A stretch of DNA of 64,000 nucleotides from Scatophagus argus (Eukaryota > Chordata > Actinopteri > Scatophagidae). The notes under the pieces were generated by a model that worked only from the letters and a program-made list of their open reading frames with translations, was not told where the DNA came from and made no database searches. Location: the NCBI RefSeq assembly GCF_020382885.2, contig NC_058506.1:1302001-1366000 (forward strand). Direction: 5' to 3'. Made by a program: the position numbers and the translations under genes. This document shows, one piece after another, positions 36,501 to 45,179 of the stretch (position 1 is its first letter; every line of letters starts with the position of its first letter).

Positions 36501-38008
36501 GGAAAGGAGTACCGTACCACAAGAGCTACCTGCCTTCTTCAGCTTGGCAGCCCTCGCTGAGGTAGCAGCCATGGAAAACGTTCACAGGTAGAGACACAGC
36601 CTAGCTTCTATGCAACACTGTTGTAACACATGTCATAGTCAATATTGTGTGATTTATTTTTGCCTCTGCTTTATGATTGATTTAAGACAAGTTGTTGTAT
36701 TCAGAGGTTTTCCTGTTGGTATGATAGAAATTTAGTTGGTCTGTTTTTCCTTTTCAACTGGTTAAGGACTTGATTTAAGAATCAGAATGCCTCAACCTGA
36801 ATGAATTTTGGTGTTTCAACTAGAAGTGTCATGATTTTGATTCTAAATTTAAAAATAGTTCAAAAGCCACACAGCTGGCTACCATTAGCCTGCAGCTGTG
36901 CTTCCAGGCGCTTATCCTGGATGCACGATGATCAACTCACTGACACCTGAGGTGACTCTTGACAGCATCACAGATATTAGGTTTACTTATTTGTATACGA
37001 TTTGTTTGGAGTTTTCATTTTTGATTAATATTGTTTGAATTTTCCAAGCCCTGACGTTCAAAAAGCCACCAGGATATAAAGTCAAGCTGTTGTCGAAAAA
37101 TACCCCTGTGTTTTTAAACAAGATCTTTGATCTTTACTACTTGCGATAGTCTCGCATAGGTTCAGATTGAATCATGACCCTAAAAATACTCAAATAATTA
37201 GAGAATCGTGAACACCCCCAGTGACATGTGCTATATTATATAGTTGAAAGTTACAGCAGCTACCTGAGCACCCTCATTCAGGTCTCTGTTCAGGGGACTA
37301 CCTGACAGTGCATATCCATCACCACCATTAACCACCTTGCTTCAGCAAGCTGTTCTTGGCCACTTAGTTTATGTCATTCCATTTTCTCTTTGTTTCTGTC
37401 ACAGTATCAGTGTCAGTATTCAGTCACAGCTCTGCAGTGTCACAGTGTGGACAGCTGTCTCATTTTTTTTCCCCTAATTTTTTCAATTCCCCTCATATGA
37501 CTACTGACACTGCTGAAATGTTGCAGTATGTAATTTGATCACTCATTGATGTCTGACAGCGGGGATTCAAACTCTTCATTGTGACATTCTTTTTACTTGA
37601 TAACATTTTTGGGAATGACATAATTTGTGAAATTTTATCAATATTGATTGATAATAATGATTGATTGATCTCCCAAAGAGTTTGTTCAGGTAAGGTGGTT
37701 TGCTAAATCTAGCTTGGAAAACTCAAACATATCTCACAGAAAAAATAAGAGTGGTTTAAGATAAAGAAAAGCAGTTTTTGCATGAGGCCCTCTGTTTTCT
37801 CAGAAAGTAATCACAAATTGTCTGCCTTTTGCAGATTCCCTATACAATATACTTTAATTTCAAAAAGACAGTGGCTGTTTGAAAAAGCGTGAACACTATT
37901 ATTAAGTCTTCTTTACTGTCCTGTTTCAGAGGCCAGAGAGGCTTGGCTGACAGTCAGAAGAAAGAGCTTACCCAGACTCCTGTCCTCATCTCCTGTGCTG
38001 ATCAGTGA
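21391..38008 (+). CDS. BBX: BBX, HMG-box transcription factor (14 coding exons)
   Basis: Exons: 21,391-21,549; 21,635-21,892; 23,946-24,150; 24,243-24,310; 24,467-24,541; 29,236-29,316; 31,248-31,313; 31,956-32,817; 33,061-33,193; 34,848-34,999; 35,219-35,308; 35,667-35,864; 36,395-36,587; 37,930-38,008. They total 2,619 nt, 872 codons plus stop, close to mammalian BBX (about 940). BBX is a nuclear DNA-binding protein of the HMG-box superfamily linked to cell-cycle progression. Seen: N-terminal [15 protein letters not shown] and an acidic run (about residues 40-53), HMG box at about 84-153 ([10 protein letters not shown] ... GYKW), a [15 protein letters not shown] block, a lysine/serine-rich middle (305-592), [26 protein letters not shown], and a C-terminus [17 protein letters not shown] ... 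ISCADQ. All introns are GT-AG and phases match throughout. The ATG was chosen by matching the known N-terminus. Confidence 0.95.
21635..21892 (+). CDS. BBX: BBX coding exon 2 (HMG box, first part)
   Basis: 86 codons. The HMG box starts at [15 protein letters not shown] and runs to the exon end (YTDMAKE). Acceptor ACAG, donor GTGAGT, phase 0 on both sides. Confidence 0.95.
21893..23945. other. BBX intron inside the HMG box
   Basis: Splits the HMG box after MAKE. It holds poly-T and (GT)n runs (about 22,318-22,331 and 23,660-23,675). I see no gene or clear mobile element. Confidence 0.6.
23946..24150 (+). CDS. BBX: BBX coding exon 3 (HMG box end)
   Basis: 68 codons plus 1 nt. Begins [14 protein letters not shown], completing the HMG box, and ends MPQLNFAMA. 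Donor GTTAGT, phase 1. Confidence 0.94.
24243..24310 (+). CDS. BBX: BBX coding exon 4
   Basis: 68 nt completing a split GAC codon, then [15 protein letters not shown], a block strongly conserved in BBX. Donor GTAGGT, phase 0. Confidence 0.93.
24467..24541 (+). CDS. BBX: BBX coding exon 5 (weakly supported)
   Basis: A 25-codon open segment, phase 0 on both sides, with acceptor TCTAG and a weak donor GTTTGT. Its end may be a worn copy of the motif that closes the next exons. No strong sequence match, so it may be alternative or absent. Confidence 0.55.
26150..27560 (-). mobile_element. CR1/L2-type LINE fragment in a BBX intron
   Basis: Minus-strand frames show [13 protein letters not shown] (RT motif A), [17 protein letters not shown], and after frameshifts the region around the YADD site (complement of about 26,360-26,420). 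Upstream parts continue to about 27,450. It lies antisense to BBX and is inactivated by many indels and stops. Confidence 0.7.
27640..28275 (-). mobile_element. Non-autonomous Tc1-like element with about 130-bp inverted termini
   Basis: Termini at 27,640-27,770 and about 28,145-28,275 are near-identical inverted copies, bordered by TA on each side (27,638-27,639 and 28,276-28,277). On the minus strand a short frame (about 27,800-27,935) reads [18 protein letters not shown] and [12 protein letters not shown], the helix-turn-helix start of a Tc1 transposase. The catalytic part is deleted. It was probably moved by a relative's transposase. Confidence 0.82.
28430..28545 (+). mobile_element. Small Tc1-like transposase scrap
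   Basis: Reads [17 protein letters not shown], close to the conserved SPDLNPIENLW block around the last catalytic residue of Tc1 transposases. Nothing else of the element is recognisable. Confidence 0.55.
29236..29316 (+). CDS. BBX: BBX coding exon 6
   Basis: 27 codons, phase 0 on both sides, ending KSAFSPLTE. This resembles the repeated KSALFQ(L/F)AE-type motif of BBX. Acceptor CTACAG, donor GTAGTA. Confidence 0.75.
29473..30164. mobile_element. MITE with CTAAGGGTGTTTTC termini
   Basis: CTAAGGGTGTTTTCTCA at 29,473 is matched by its inverted counterpart ending at 30,164. No transposase. The element contains a strong hairpin at 29,583-29,638. No clear target-site duplication, so the superfamily is open. 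Confidence 0.6.
29583..29638. repeat. 56-nt near-perfect hairpin
   Basis: Arms of about 25 nt (starting TGAAGTGAACCAGACTGAGA) differ at only one or two places and enclose a loop of about five bases (CCGGG). It lies inside the MITE and within a BBX intron. Confidence 0.75.
30178..30270 (+). mobile_element. Fragment of the Tc1-like element seen at 10,790
   Basis: Begins ATGGACAAAAGTATTGGG and continues into the CATTACACCGAGAGGGACTT segment, matching the joined left end of the element at 10,790-12,413. Truncated after about 90 bases. Confidence 0.65.
30650..30930 (+). mobile_element. Old, diverged SINE (GCGGCACGGTGG family)
   Basis: Keeps the ACATGTTCTCCCCGTGTCTG and GTGACCTGTCC blocks and a GATGAATGGACGGAT end, but is heavily substituted and has a small internal insertion. 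Confidence 0.65.
31248..31313 (+). CDS. BBX: BBX coding exon 7
   Basis: 22 codons ending [10 protein letters not shown], the clearest copy of the BBX repeated motif. Acceptor TTCACAG, donor GTAAGA, phase 0 on both sides. Confidence 0.9.
31956..32817 (+). CDS. BBX: BBX coding exon 8 (large central exon)
   Basis: 862 nt starting [11 protein letters not shown], the conserved continuation after the SALFQLAE motif. Rich in lysine, serine and glutamate, with KKKSKPK-type basic clusters, [14 protein letters not shown] (conserved in BBX), and LRANIDRG at the end. Donor GTATAC, phase 1. Confidence 0.94.
33061..33193 (+). CDS. BBX: BBX coding exon 9
   Basis: 133 nt; completes a split glycine codon, then KRGAF ... 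[30 protein letters not shown]. The donor is taken as GTCAGT at 33,194, the only site that keeps frame with exon 10. Confidence 0.88.
33307..33497. repeat. Long near-perfect inverted repeat (67-bp arms)
   Basis: Arms 33,307-33,373 and 33,431-33,497 are inverted copies with one mismatch by eye, separated by a 57-bp loop. It lies in the BBX intron after exon 9 and would fold into a strong hairpin in the transcript. I know of no gene or coding role. Confidence 0.85.
33540..34010. mobile_element. Probable ancient interspersed repeat fragment
   Basis: Contains blocks that I associate with a widespread teleost repeat (TGTCCACTTGGACTCAAAGA, AGATTTTGGTGGTCAAAGGTCAC, TTTTTGGCCACAA). No reading frame and no boundaries seen. 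Confidence 0.45.
34848..34999 (+). CDS. BBX: BBX coding exon 10
   Basis: Reads [24 protein letters not shown], a strongly conserved BBX block. Either of two AGs (34,847 or 34,852) keeps frame; the upstream one is listed. Donor GTAAGA, phase 1. Confidence 0.92.
35219..35308 (+). CDS. BBX: BBX coding exon 11
   Basis: 90 nt reading [23 protein letters not shown], a basic block conserved in BBX. Acceptor TATCAG, donor GTGAAC, phase 1. Confidence 0.92.
35667..35864 (+). CDS. BBX: BBX coding exon 12
   Basis: 198 nt ending with [21 protein letters not shown], a signature BBX block. The CAGCAG acceptor allows a start three bases later. Donor GTGAGT, phase 1. Confidence 0.93.
36395..36587 (+). CDS. 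BBX: BBX coding exon 13
   Basis: 193 nt ending [20 protein letters not shown], the conserved C-terminal block. Acceptor GTAACAG, donor GTAGAG, phase 2. Confidence 0.93.
37930..38008 (+). CDS. BBX: BBX coding exon 14 and stop
   Basis: Reads [26 protein letters not shown] and stops at TGA 38,006-38,008. The last residues ISCADQ match the usual BBX end. Acceptor GTTTCAG. Confidence 0.93.
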
Positions 38009-39410
38009 ATCTCAGTTGCTGTTATGAGAAGCCACAACATGGACATTGGCAGTGGAGTTTTACTTTCCTCAGTGGTAACCCCATGCTAAAGGGAGACTTG
38101 GATCAGGAAGCTTTGGACAGACTCCACCTTCCTCTTGTGGTGAATTTGCTTGAGCTCGGTTTCGTGGTGGAGGAAGAGACCCTCTCCTCTTCCCTGGGCC
38201 TCACTATCTCAGTGTTTTCCCTGAAGCCTTCGTTTGGTTTGAGGGAGGATGCCTTTCTGAACTCCTCTCACCCCCTTAGTGCTCTGTTAGGGCCTGTGAA
38301 AGAACCAAGCTGTCCCCCAGTGCATGGCTTCCCTTATAGAGATGGTTGTCATGGGTTTATCTTGCACCATTTTATCAGATAGAGGCCATTTTTAAGGTCT
38401 CGTGATCTAAAAATAGCATTTTAGGTAGGGAAAAACCCAACACTGCATTGGTTTTATAGACAAACACATCTTTCTGTTACCTTTTTACCTCACACATGCG
38501 CCTACTGAAGAGTTCCCTCCACCTCTGGTAGAATACCTCTGTATTTGAAAAGCTCTTATCCCTTCCATTCCTTCAAGCTTCAACCCAAAATGACTTTAAC
38601 CAGGGTAAATGATCACAATGGATCAACTTCCTTTACCACCTACTTGCTTAGTGTTTCCCCGTGGTACACTAATGTGGTGTACTCAAACTAAAAAGAAATC
38701 ACAGTTGAGTATTTGATATGTATGTGAAGATGATGCTACTGTAAAACAGTATGTGGTAGCTACAATTAATCATGTTAGACTGAATGTGTAAGAGTAGACT
38801 TGTGCATTCCCTTGCATCTGAACTAAAGTTGACGAGTTGTTTTTCCTTAAGTAGTAGGTTCACAGTGTCTTTGTCAGATTTATGAGGCAATAGGTCAGCT
38901 TAAATACTGCTTCTTGTCATGGGAAGGTTGCATTAAAGTGATTTGAATATAGCCTTAACCCTTCAATGTAGACCTGCTTTGCCACCACAAATCCCTCAAC
39001 CAGCTTCTTGTTCAATGCCATCACAGTCCTAAAGTCAGCGTTAACTTTTTTGAATAGTGAAATGCAGTTTTTGTCAATACTTGATCTTATTGCAGTTTGC
39101 GTAGCAATTAGAAAGGTTAATTCCATGTGTGCAACTTATTTCAATGGAATAGTTGTTTGTTTTTTAATTGTTTGTTTATTACGTAAACACTGCACTAATT
39201 TGTAGCTGAAGTTTAAGTTCTGGGGAGGGTAATAAAATGCCTTGTCTCCACTGGGCACACAAAATAGCCTCCCAGTAGTGTCTTTGTTGTCCTCCAGAAC
39301 TGACTGAAGCCAGCCACAAGCACCAACATAAAAGATCAGGAGCTTGTCAAACCAGTTGCATTTTTTTGTTTAATGAAATTGTTTTATACAAGTCTATTAA
39401 AATAATAAAT
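38009..39410 (+). other. BBX: BBX 3' untranslated region (end approximate)
   Basis: Non-coding sequence after the stop. AATAAA signals occur at 39,231-39,236 and 39,404-39,409; a longer 3' UTR is possible. The open frame at 38,005-38,382 is not supported. Confidence 0.6.
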
Positions 39411-42190
39411 TTGTAAAGAAAAAAAAAACACAATACAGAAACAAAATATTATTTGTTCCAGATTTCATGCATAAACAAATCAGACCACGTATACTTTTGT
39501 TCCTGTGGGAGCTAATGGAGACAAGGCATTTGGTCATAATTTACCCACTCGTTTCCTATAGGGCCCTTTGAGATTTTATTGCCAAGTAATGGTCTACTCA
39601 GAGGTCACATGTAATCAGTGTGTTAATTTTTAGATGTATTTATATAAAAATGTAACTTTGTTTTCTTTATTTTTGGCTTTGTTTTGCTAATGTTTGGCAG
39701 AATCATTCCATTTCCTTGCTTCTGTCTAGGCCATACATTTGTTTACAGTTTACCAGTTGGAGTGGTGAGGAAAAATAAGGTTGGATGCAGTTCATCTGCG
39801 GGGTTTGTGGTCTTTCTGTGTTCATGAAACCTTGAGGAGGTTAATGGAGGTTAAGTGAGAGCTACACAGACTCCCCCTAGCAATACCCCTCACACCCTTA
39901 CCCAGCAACCCTTTGTTCCTCTGTGTAGACCAGTACTTAATTCATGCATTTTAGATTCAAATCACATCTGTAATTTTAATAGTCTGTTTTGTTTTTGTTT
40001 GTTTTTTTGTCTGTTTTTTTTTTTTTTTTTTTTTGATAAATTGTGTGCATTTATGACATTCTTTAACGAAGCCCTCTTTAGAAACTTCAATGGTTTTTCC
40101 TGAGGTCAAGTTTACAGGATCAAGAATGTTGTCTAAAAAGATCAAGCTCATAGGTGATGAATGCATCCATGCTTACCTGTTCAGCAAAGAGGTACTGAGA
40201 TAAAATGTACCGTCTCTAGACAGTGAGTTTGCCTTTTCCCATCTGGAGGTGTATATTTAACTGCGACCGCATCACCATGTCTTGGATATTTGTTAAGATG
40301 TGTTTTCGTGTGCTTCTGAACTCTTGACTGGACAGACAAATAAGAAGTTAATGCATCTTAGAGAACTCATGCATCATGAAATAGAATTTTTCCTGAATCA
40401 AGGCTTTGTTACATGGTAATCATGTTTGGCTTATGTAGGCCCTTGTGTGCAAATAGTGTAGAAACAAATCTAAAAACAAATCTATGATTCCTCTAAATTT
40501 GTTTTGAAAAGTTAACAAATTAACAGCAAATGTTTCCAAGTTAAACTTAAGGGAACCACAATATGCTTTATGATAATCCTATTAGTAAACAGTATATATA
40601 TTTTTTTAGATAAGAGAGAGGTTACATCAAGGATGATATCATCCAAGCAGTAAACTGTATAGTTCTTCCACTGGTGGACATCAGTGTGGTTCTTTACAAA
40701 GAAATTGTCTTCCCCCAAAATAGAGATATATTTGCTTATAGCAAGTGAGTTTTTTGACATTGCCAAAGAAAGGAAAAGGTATATTCAAATGAAAATTCTG
40801 TTGTTGTTGTTTTTGTTTGTTGTTTTTTTTGTTTTGTTTTGTTTTGTTGTTGTTTTTTTTTAAGAAAGCTATTGTAACAGCTGCACTGCATTTTCTAGGT
40901 GTGTGATTCTTCAGGTAATAATATCAGCACAATTCATCCTGTGTATCTAATGGGATTTCCTTGGTGTTTGAGCCCAGAGCTGGAATGAAGTGCAACAAAA
41001 TGGCACCACTTAATGCCTCTTTTAATATACAGTATTTGCACCTTACTACCCAAACCAAAATAATCATGGTCTGAAAAAAATATGTAATTTTTACCCACTC
41101 TGTGGAAATTATGCATTTTAACTATCATATATATGAGAATTCAGTCAATAACAAATCCACACAAACAGCCATAATACTGTCTTTCCCCCATCACTCACTT
41201 TTTCTATCTAGAAAATGCTTCTATAAAGTTCCTATATTAGTTACCTAAATGACTATAATACCCTTTTGTGCTAGTACTGTCTTCTTGAATGTAATCATTT
41301 TGTACCTGTATTTTTCTAATTCAGTCTTGATTGTACTGTATGTATGCTATGATAGTATACTGTTCCTTAGGTGCATAGTTCATCACAAACAACAGTTCTG
41401 ATGACAGGATAGCTGCTGTGCTGCAAACTCATTGGAAATATATGGAGGTTTTAAGTCCAAAGGACTTACTGTACCACGTGAGCATCCATGAGATTGATAA
41501 ATAAGAGATTCTTGCATTTTGAGAGATAGAACAATAGCTTCCCTTGGTTTGCCACTTCTTTTTCCTTTGCAGTAAAAGTGAAGTTTGTTCAGGACAGTCT
41601 ATAAAACAGGATCACTCCTGCAAGCTAATAGTACAATTGAATGCTTGAGTTTCAATTTATTTATTACTGTTCCTTTTTATAGGTATAGCTGAATTAAAAA
41701 AAAATAAAATAAAATATACAACTGAATATGCATCCATTTATACATGAACATGTATAAGATTATCTACCCTTTACTGGAATGTAGATCATGGCTTCCTTTT
41801 ATTATATTTTATTTCTTTTTTTTTTTTTTTGTGAAGAAGAGGTTATGCCAGATCTTGAAGTCTCTTTTCTCCAATAGTTTGTACAACATGTGCTTAATCT
41901 AATTTATGTTATTAGTAATCATCATGACAGGTTTATTTTATTTTATTTTATTTTTTAAATGCAGCCTTGCCTTACTGGAACCCCTGCTTAGTGAGGGATC
42001 CCTCAGACACCCACCCTCCCTCCATACCCCACCCTACCCACAATTCTTATGTCATAACACTGTTTGCTGATGCAACTATTATTCCTTTTACACTTTGTGC
42101 TGACACAACTATTACTTCTTGAACACCTATTAAAATAACATCTATTACATCTGTTTATATGTGTGGAAAGATTTTGTTGTTTATGGTGAC
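39411..42190. other. Intergenic spacer BBX-VPS11, first part
   Basis: AT-rich, with a poly-T run near 40,013-40,034, T/G-rich low complexity near 40,800-40,860 and (TTTTA)n near 41,936-41,955. No gene seen. Part may belong to a longer BBX 3' UTR. Confidence 0.6.
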
Positions 42191-42194
42191 TTAT

Positions 42195-42560
42195 GGGGCG
42201 GCACGGTGGTGCAGTGGTTAGCACTGTCACCTCATAGCAAGAGGGTTCCAGGTTCGAATCGCGGTCTGGGCCCTTCTATGTGGAGTTTGCATGTTCTCCC
42301 TGTGCCTGCGTGGGTTTTCTCCGGGTTCTCCGGCTTCCTCCCACAATACCAAAAACATGCACATTAGGTTAATTGGCTACTCTAAATTGCCCCTAGGTGT
42401 GAGTGTGAGAGTGTGTGGTTGTCTGTATTTGTGTGTTGGCCTTGCAATTGTCTGGCAACCAGTCCAGGGTGAACCCCGCCTCTCGCCCGTAGTCAGCTGG
42501 GATAGGCTCCAGCTCCCCCGCGACCCTGACGGATAAGCGGTATAGAAAATGGATGGATAG
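42195..42560 (+). mobile_element. Full-length tRNA-derived SINE (GCGGCACGGTGG family)
   Basis: Best complete + strand copy: a tRNA-like head with A-box-like TGGTGCAGTGG and B box GGTTCGAATC, a body of about 300 bases and a GGATGGATAG end. The head is not a functional tRNA gene because no cloverleaf or anticodon arm is formed. Confidence 0.87.
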
Positions 42561-42841
42561 TGACTTATGAAACACACTGTTGTGCTCATTGGACAGGAAG
42601 TAGGATATGATAGCCTTTATTGTCATTGTATTGTTAAGGAAAACCAAACAAGATTTTGAGTGCTGCTCTTATAAGTTAAAAACACATTCTCCATACATAA
42701 TCAAGTGTTAATAAATAAATAACAAGAATGATAATAAATAGTGAATTCAAAACAAAGGCAGCACTTAGAAAATACTGCACATGAAGAATAAACTATTGCA
42801 CATGGGTACAGTAATAGCAGTAGCAAGGAAACATTCAATTT

Positions 42842-44160
42842 AATTAAGTCTGTTCATGATGCATATTGCTGTAGGGAAGAAGCTGTGGTTGAATCTATGA
42901 GTCTGTGTTTTGAGTGGTCTGTATTGCTTCCCAGAGGGCAGCAAGTCAAACAAGTAGTTTCCTGGGTGGGTGCAGGCTCTGATGATGGCTGAGGCTCTGT
43001 TGAGGCAGCAGGTATTAGCAATCTCCTACAGGGAGGGCAGAGGGCAGTAATTCTCCGAGCTGTATTTGTTCTCCTCTGCAGAGCCTTCCTGTCTGCTGCC
43101 GAACAGCCAGCGTACCACACTGCGATGCATTAGACCAGGACGATCTCAATGGAAGAGTGGTAGAATGTTAAAAACACTCAGTTCACTCAGACAGTTCGTT
43201 TTAATAGCCTTAGGAAGTAGCCGAAGTGTTAACAGACCAGGTGAGGTTATCAGTAATTTGGGCACCAAGAAATTTGAAGCTCTGAACCTGTTCCATACAG
43301 TCCCTATATATGAATAGCAGAGAGCGGTCCCTTCTGTGTCTGTTCTTCCTAAAGTCAGCGATGAGTTCCGTAGGGTTTTTTGTGATATTGGCTGAACACC
43401 ACCTCACCAATTTCTGTATGCAGACTCATCTCCTGCTGGTATGAACCCAACTGCTGTAGTATCATCTGGAAATGATGATAGTAGAATGGGCTGGTGTACA
43501 GTCATATGTGTACAGGGAGTACAGTGTTGGGTTCAGCACACAGCCTTGTTGTGAGGCCGGTGCTGAGAGCTATGTCTTTAAGCCAGGTGTAGGTGTGAGC
43601 GGGGAGGTCAAGGTCAGACAGCTTTCTGATGATTGTGTTGAATGCAGAGCTATAATCAATAAAAATCATTCTGACATAGTTCCCACTGTGTTACAGTTGG
43701 TTGAGTGCTGAGTGGAGAGCTATGACGATGTAATCGTTTGGACTGTCAGTGGTGGCCCTCTTGGGGACAGGGATGATGATCAGTGATTTAAGAGAGGGTG
43801 GAACGATGGCTTGGGCTACAGATAGGTTGATACAAAAAAAGCAGTTCAGCTTCTCAGCCAGTGAAGCATTTGTGTTGGTGGATGCGGTGCTGCTGCCCTT
43901 ATAGTTTGTGATGTGCTGCATGCCCTACCATACCTTTTTTGGATCATTGTCTGAGAAGAGTTTCTCTGTTTTCCTCATGTAGGCCCGTTTGGCGTCCCTG
44001 ATGCCTCTCTTCAGGTTGGCCCTGGCAGCCCTGTACAGAGTCCCATACCCTGTAACATAGTACAGTCTGAGTGACTGTTTTCAAGTCCTGGTGTTCAAAA
44101 AATTCCTGTATGGTGTGTTCAAAGCAGTCCTGTAACTGAGAGGGAGAGAGCCCCTTGGAC
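42842..44160 (-). mobile_element. CR1/L2-type LINE fragment
   Basis: Minus-strand frames give scattered reverse-transcriptase blocks: VRWCSANITKNPTELIADFRKN, VQSFKFLGAQITDNLTWSVN (about 43,220-43,400), a downstream WYAGCSAADRKALQR end (about 43,060-43,120), and upstream KRATTDSPNDY (about 43,740). Frameshifts between them are many. Old and inactive. Confidence 0.7.
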
Positions 44161-44181
44161 TTTGTGATGTGTTTGGCTGTT

Positions 44182-44555
44182 TTCCATTTTCTATACCGCT
44201 TATCCATCAGGGTCGTGGAGGAGCTGGAGCCTATCCCAGCTGACTACGGGCGAGAGGCGGGGTTCACCCTGGACTGGTCGCCAGTCAATCGTAGGGCCAA
44301 CACCCAAAGACAGACAACCACACACTCTCACACTCACACCTAGGGGCAATTTAGAGTAGCCAGTTAACCTAATGTGCATGTTTTTGGTATTGTGGGAGGA
44401 AGCCGGAGTACCCGGAGAAAACCCACGCAGGCACAGGGAGAACATGCAAACTCCACATAGAAGGGCCCAGACTGGGAACCCTCACCTCATAGCAAGGCCC
44501 AGACCGGGAACCCACTTGCTATGAGGCGACGGTGCTAACCACTGCACCACTGTGA
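44182..44555 (-). mobile_element. tRNA-derived SINE with short internal duplication
   Basis: Minus-strand copy of the GCGGCACGGTGG family. Near its head (about 44,460-44,530) the segment reading GGCCCAGAC(T/C)GGGAACCC occurs twice, so a local duplication has lengthened this copy. Confidence 0.8.
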
Positions 44556-44970
44556 GGGGTGGAATAGACACCTGAAATCAGACTGGACGTGGGTCATTAT
44601 TTCCTCACTGGTTTATGTTGTAGTGTAAGTTGAGACCTCGAATGCTTGAACAAAGCTCATGATAGATTCACACTAACTTTAATTATTGTTTTTTTTTTAT
44701 ATTAATGTTTTGATTACATAATATATACAATCAAGCATGATTTTATATTTCTTACCAAGGACAGATACAATGCTCCAGTTATTTTACAATAAGTTAAGAG
44801 TAGAATGCAACAAAACCTTTTGTCTGGGAATTGCTGCTTGCAAGTAAGAACACAATTGCTCTATTATTTTATATATTTAACTTTAAACGTTGAAAGGCTG
44901 AGGTTCGATAATACATAAAAATAAAATATGCTTCAATACGCAGTTTATGAGTTGAATCCACTCTTGCCAG
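44556..44970. other. Spacer before VPS11
   Basis: AT-rich, no gene or clear repeat. Confidence 0.5.
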
Positions 44971-44974
44971 TTTG

Positions 44975-45000
44975 CTCACGTGACTTTTGTGTCACATGAC
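44975..45000. promoter_or_regulatory. Pair of CLEAR/TFEB-type E-boxes in the VPS11 promoter
   Basis: CTCACGTGAC at 44,975-44,984 and GTCACATGAC at 44,991-45,000 match the lysosomal-gene consensus GTCACGTGAC at nine of ten positions each. They lie 37-63 bases before the VPS11 start codon, a usual place for such sites. The role is inferred from motif and context. Confidence 0.65.
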
Positions 45001-45037
45001 AACGCCCTGTCAGAGCCACTGTGCTAACACTAACAAA

Positions 45038-45179
45038 ATGGCAGCGTTCTTACAGTGGAGAAAATTTGTCTTTTTTGACAAAGATACTATAAAAGATCCC
45101 GTGGATAATGGGAAAAACTTTGCTCTTCCAAGCGGAATATCGGCTTGTGACTCTGGCCGGGGTCATATTGTTCTGGGAG
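45038..45179 (+). CDS. VPS11: VPS11 exon 1
   Basis: ATG at 45,038; 47 codons plus 1 nt, MAAFLQWRKFVFFDK to GHIVLG. It ends before ATATCCTTTC, a U12-type AT-AC donor; no GT donor keeps the frame. Confidence 0.93.

Noticed and set aside
38005..38382. 125-codon + strand frame just after BBX
   Set aside because: Begins inside the BBX stop region and lies in its 3' UTR; composition and lack of any known domain argue against it.
42200..42540. Open frames of about 80 codons on both strands in every SINE copy
   Set aside because: They repeat in each copy of the non-coding SINE and come from its CpG/GC-rich body, not from a gene.
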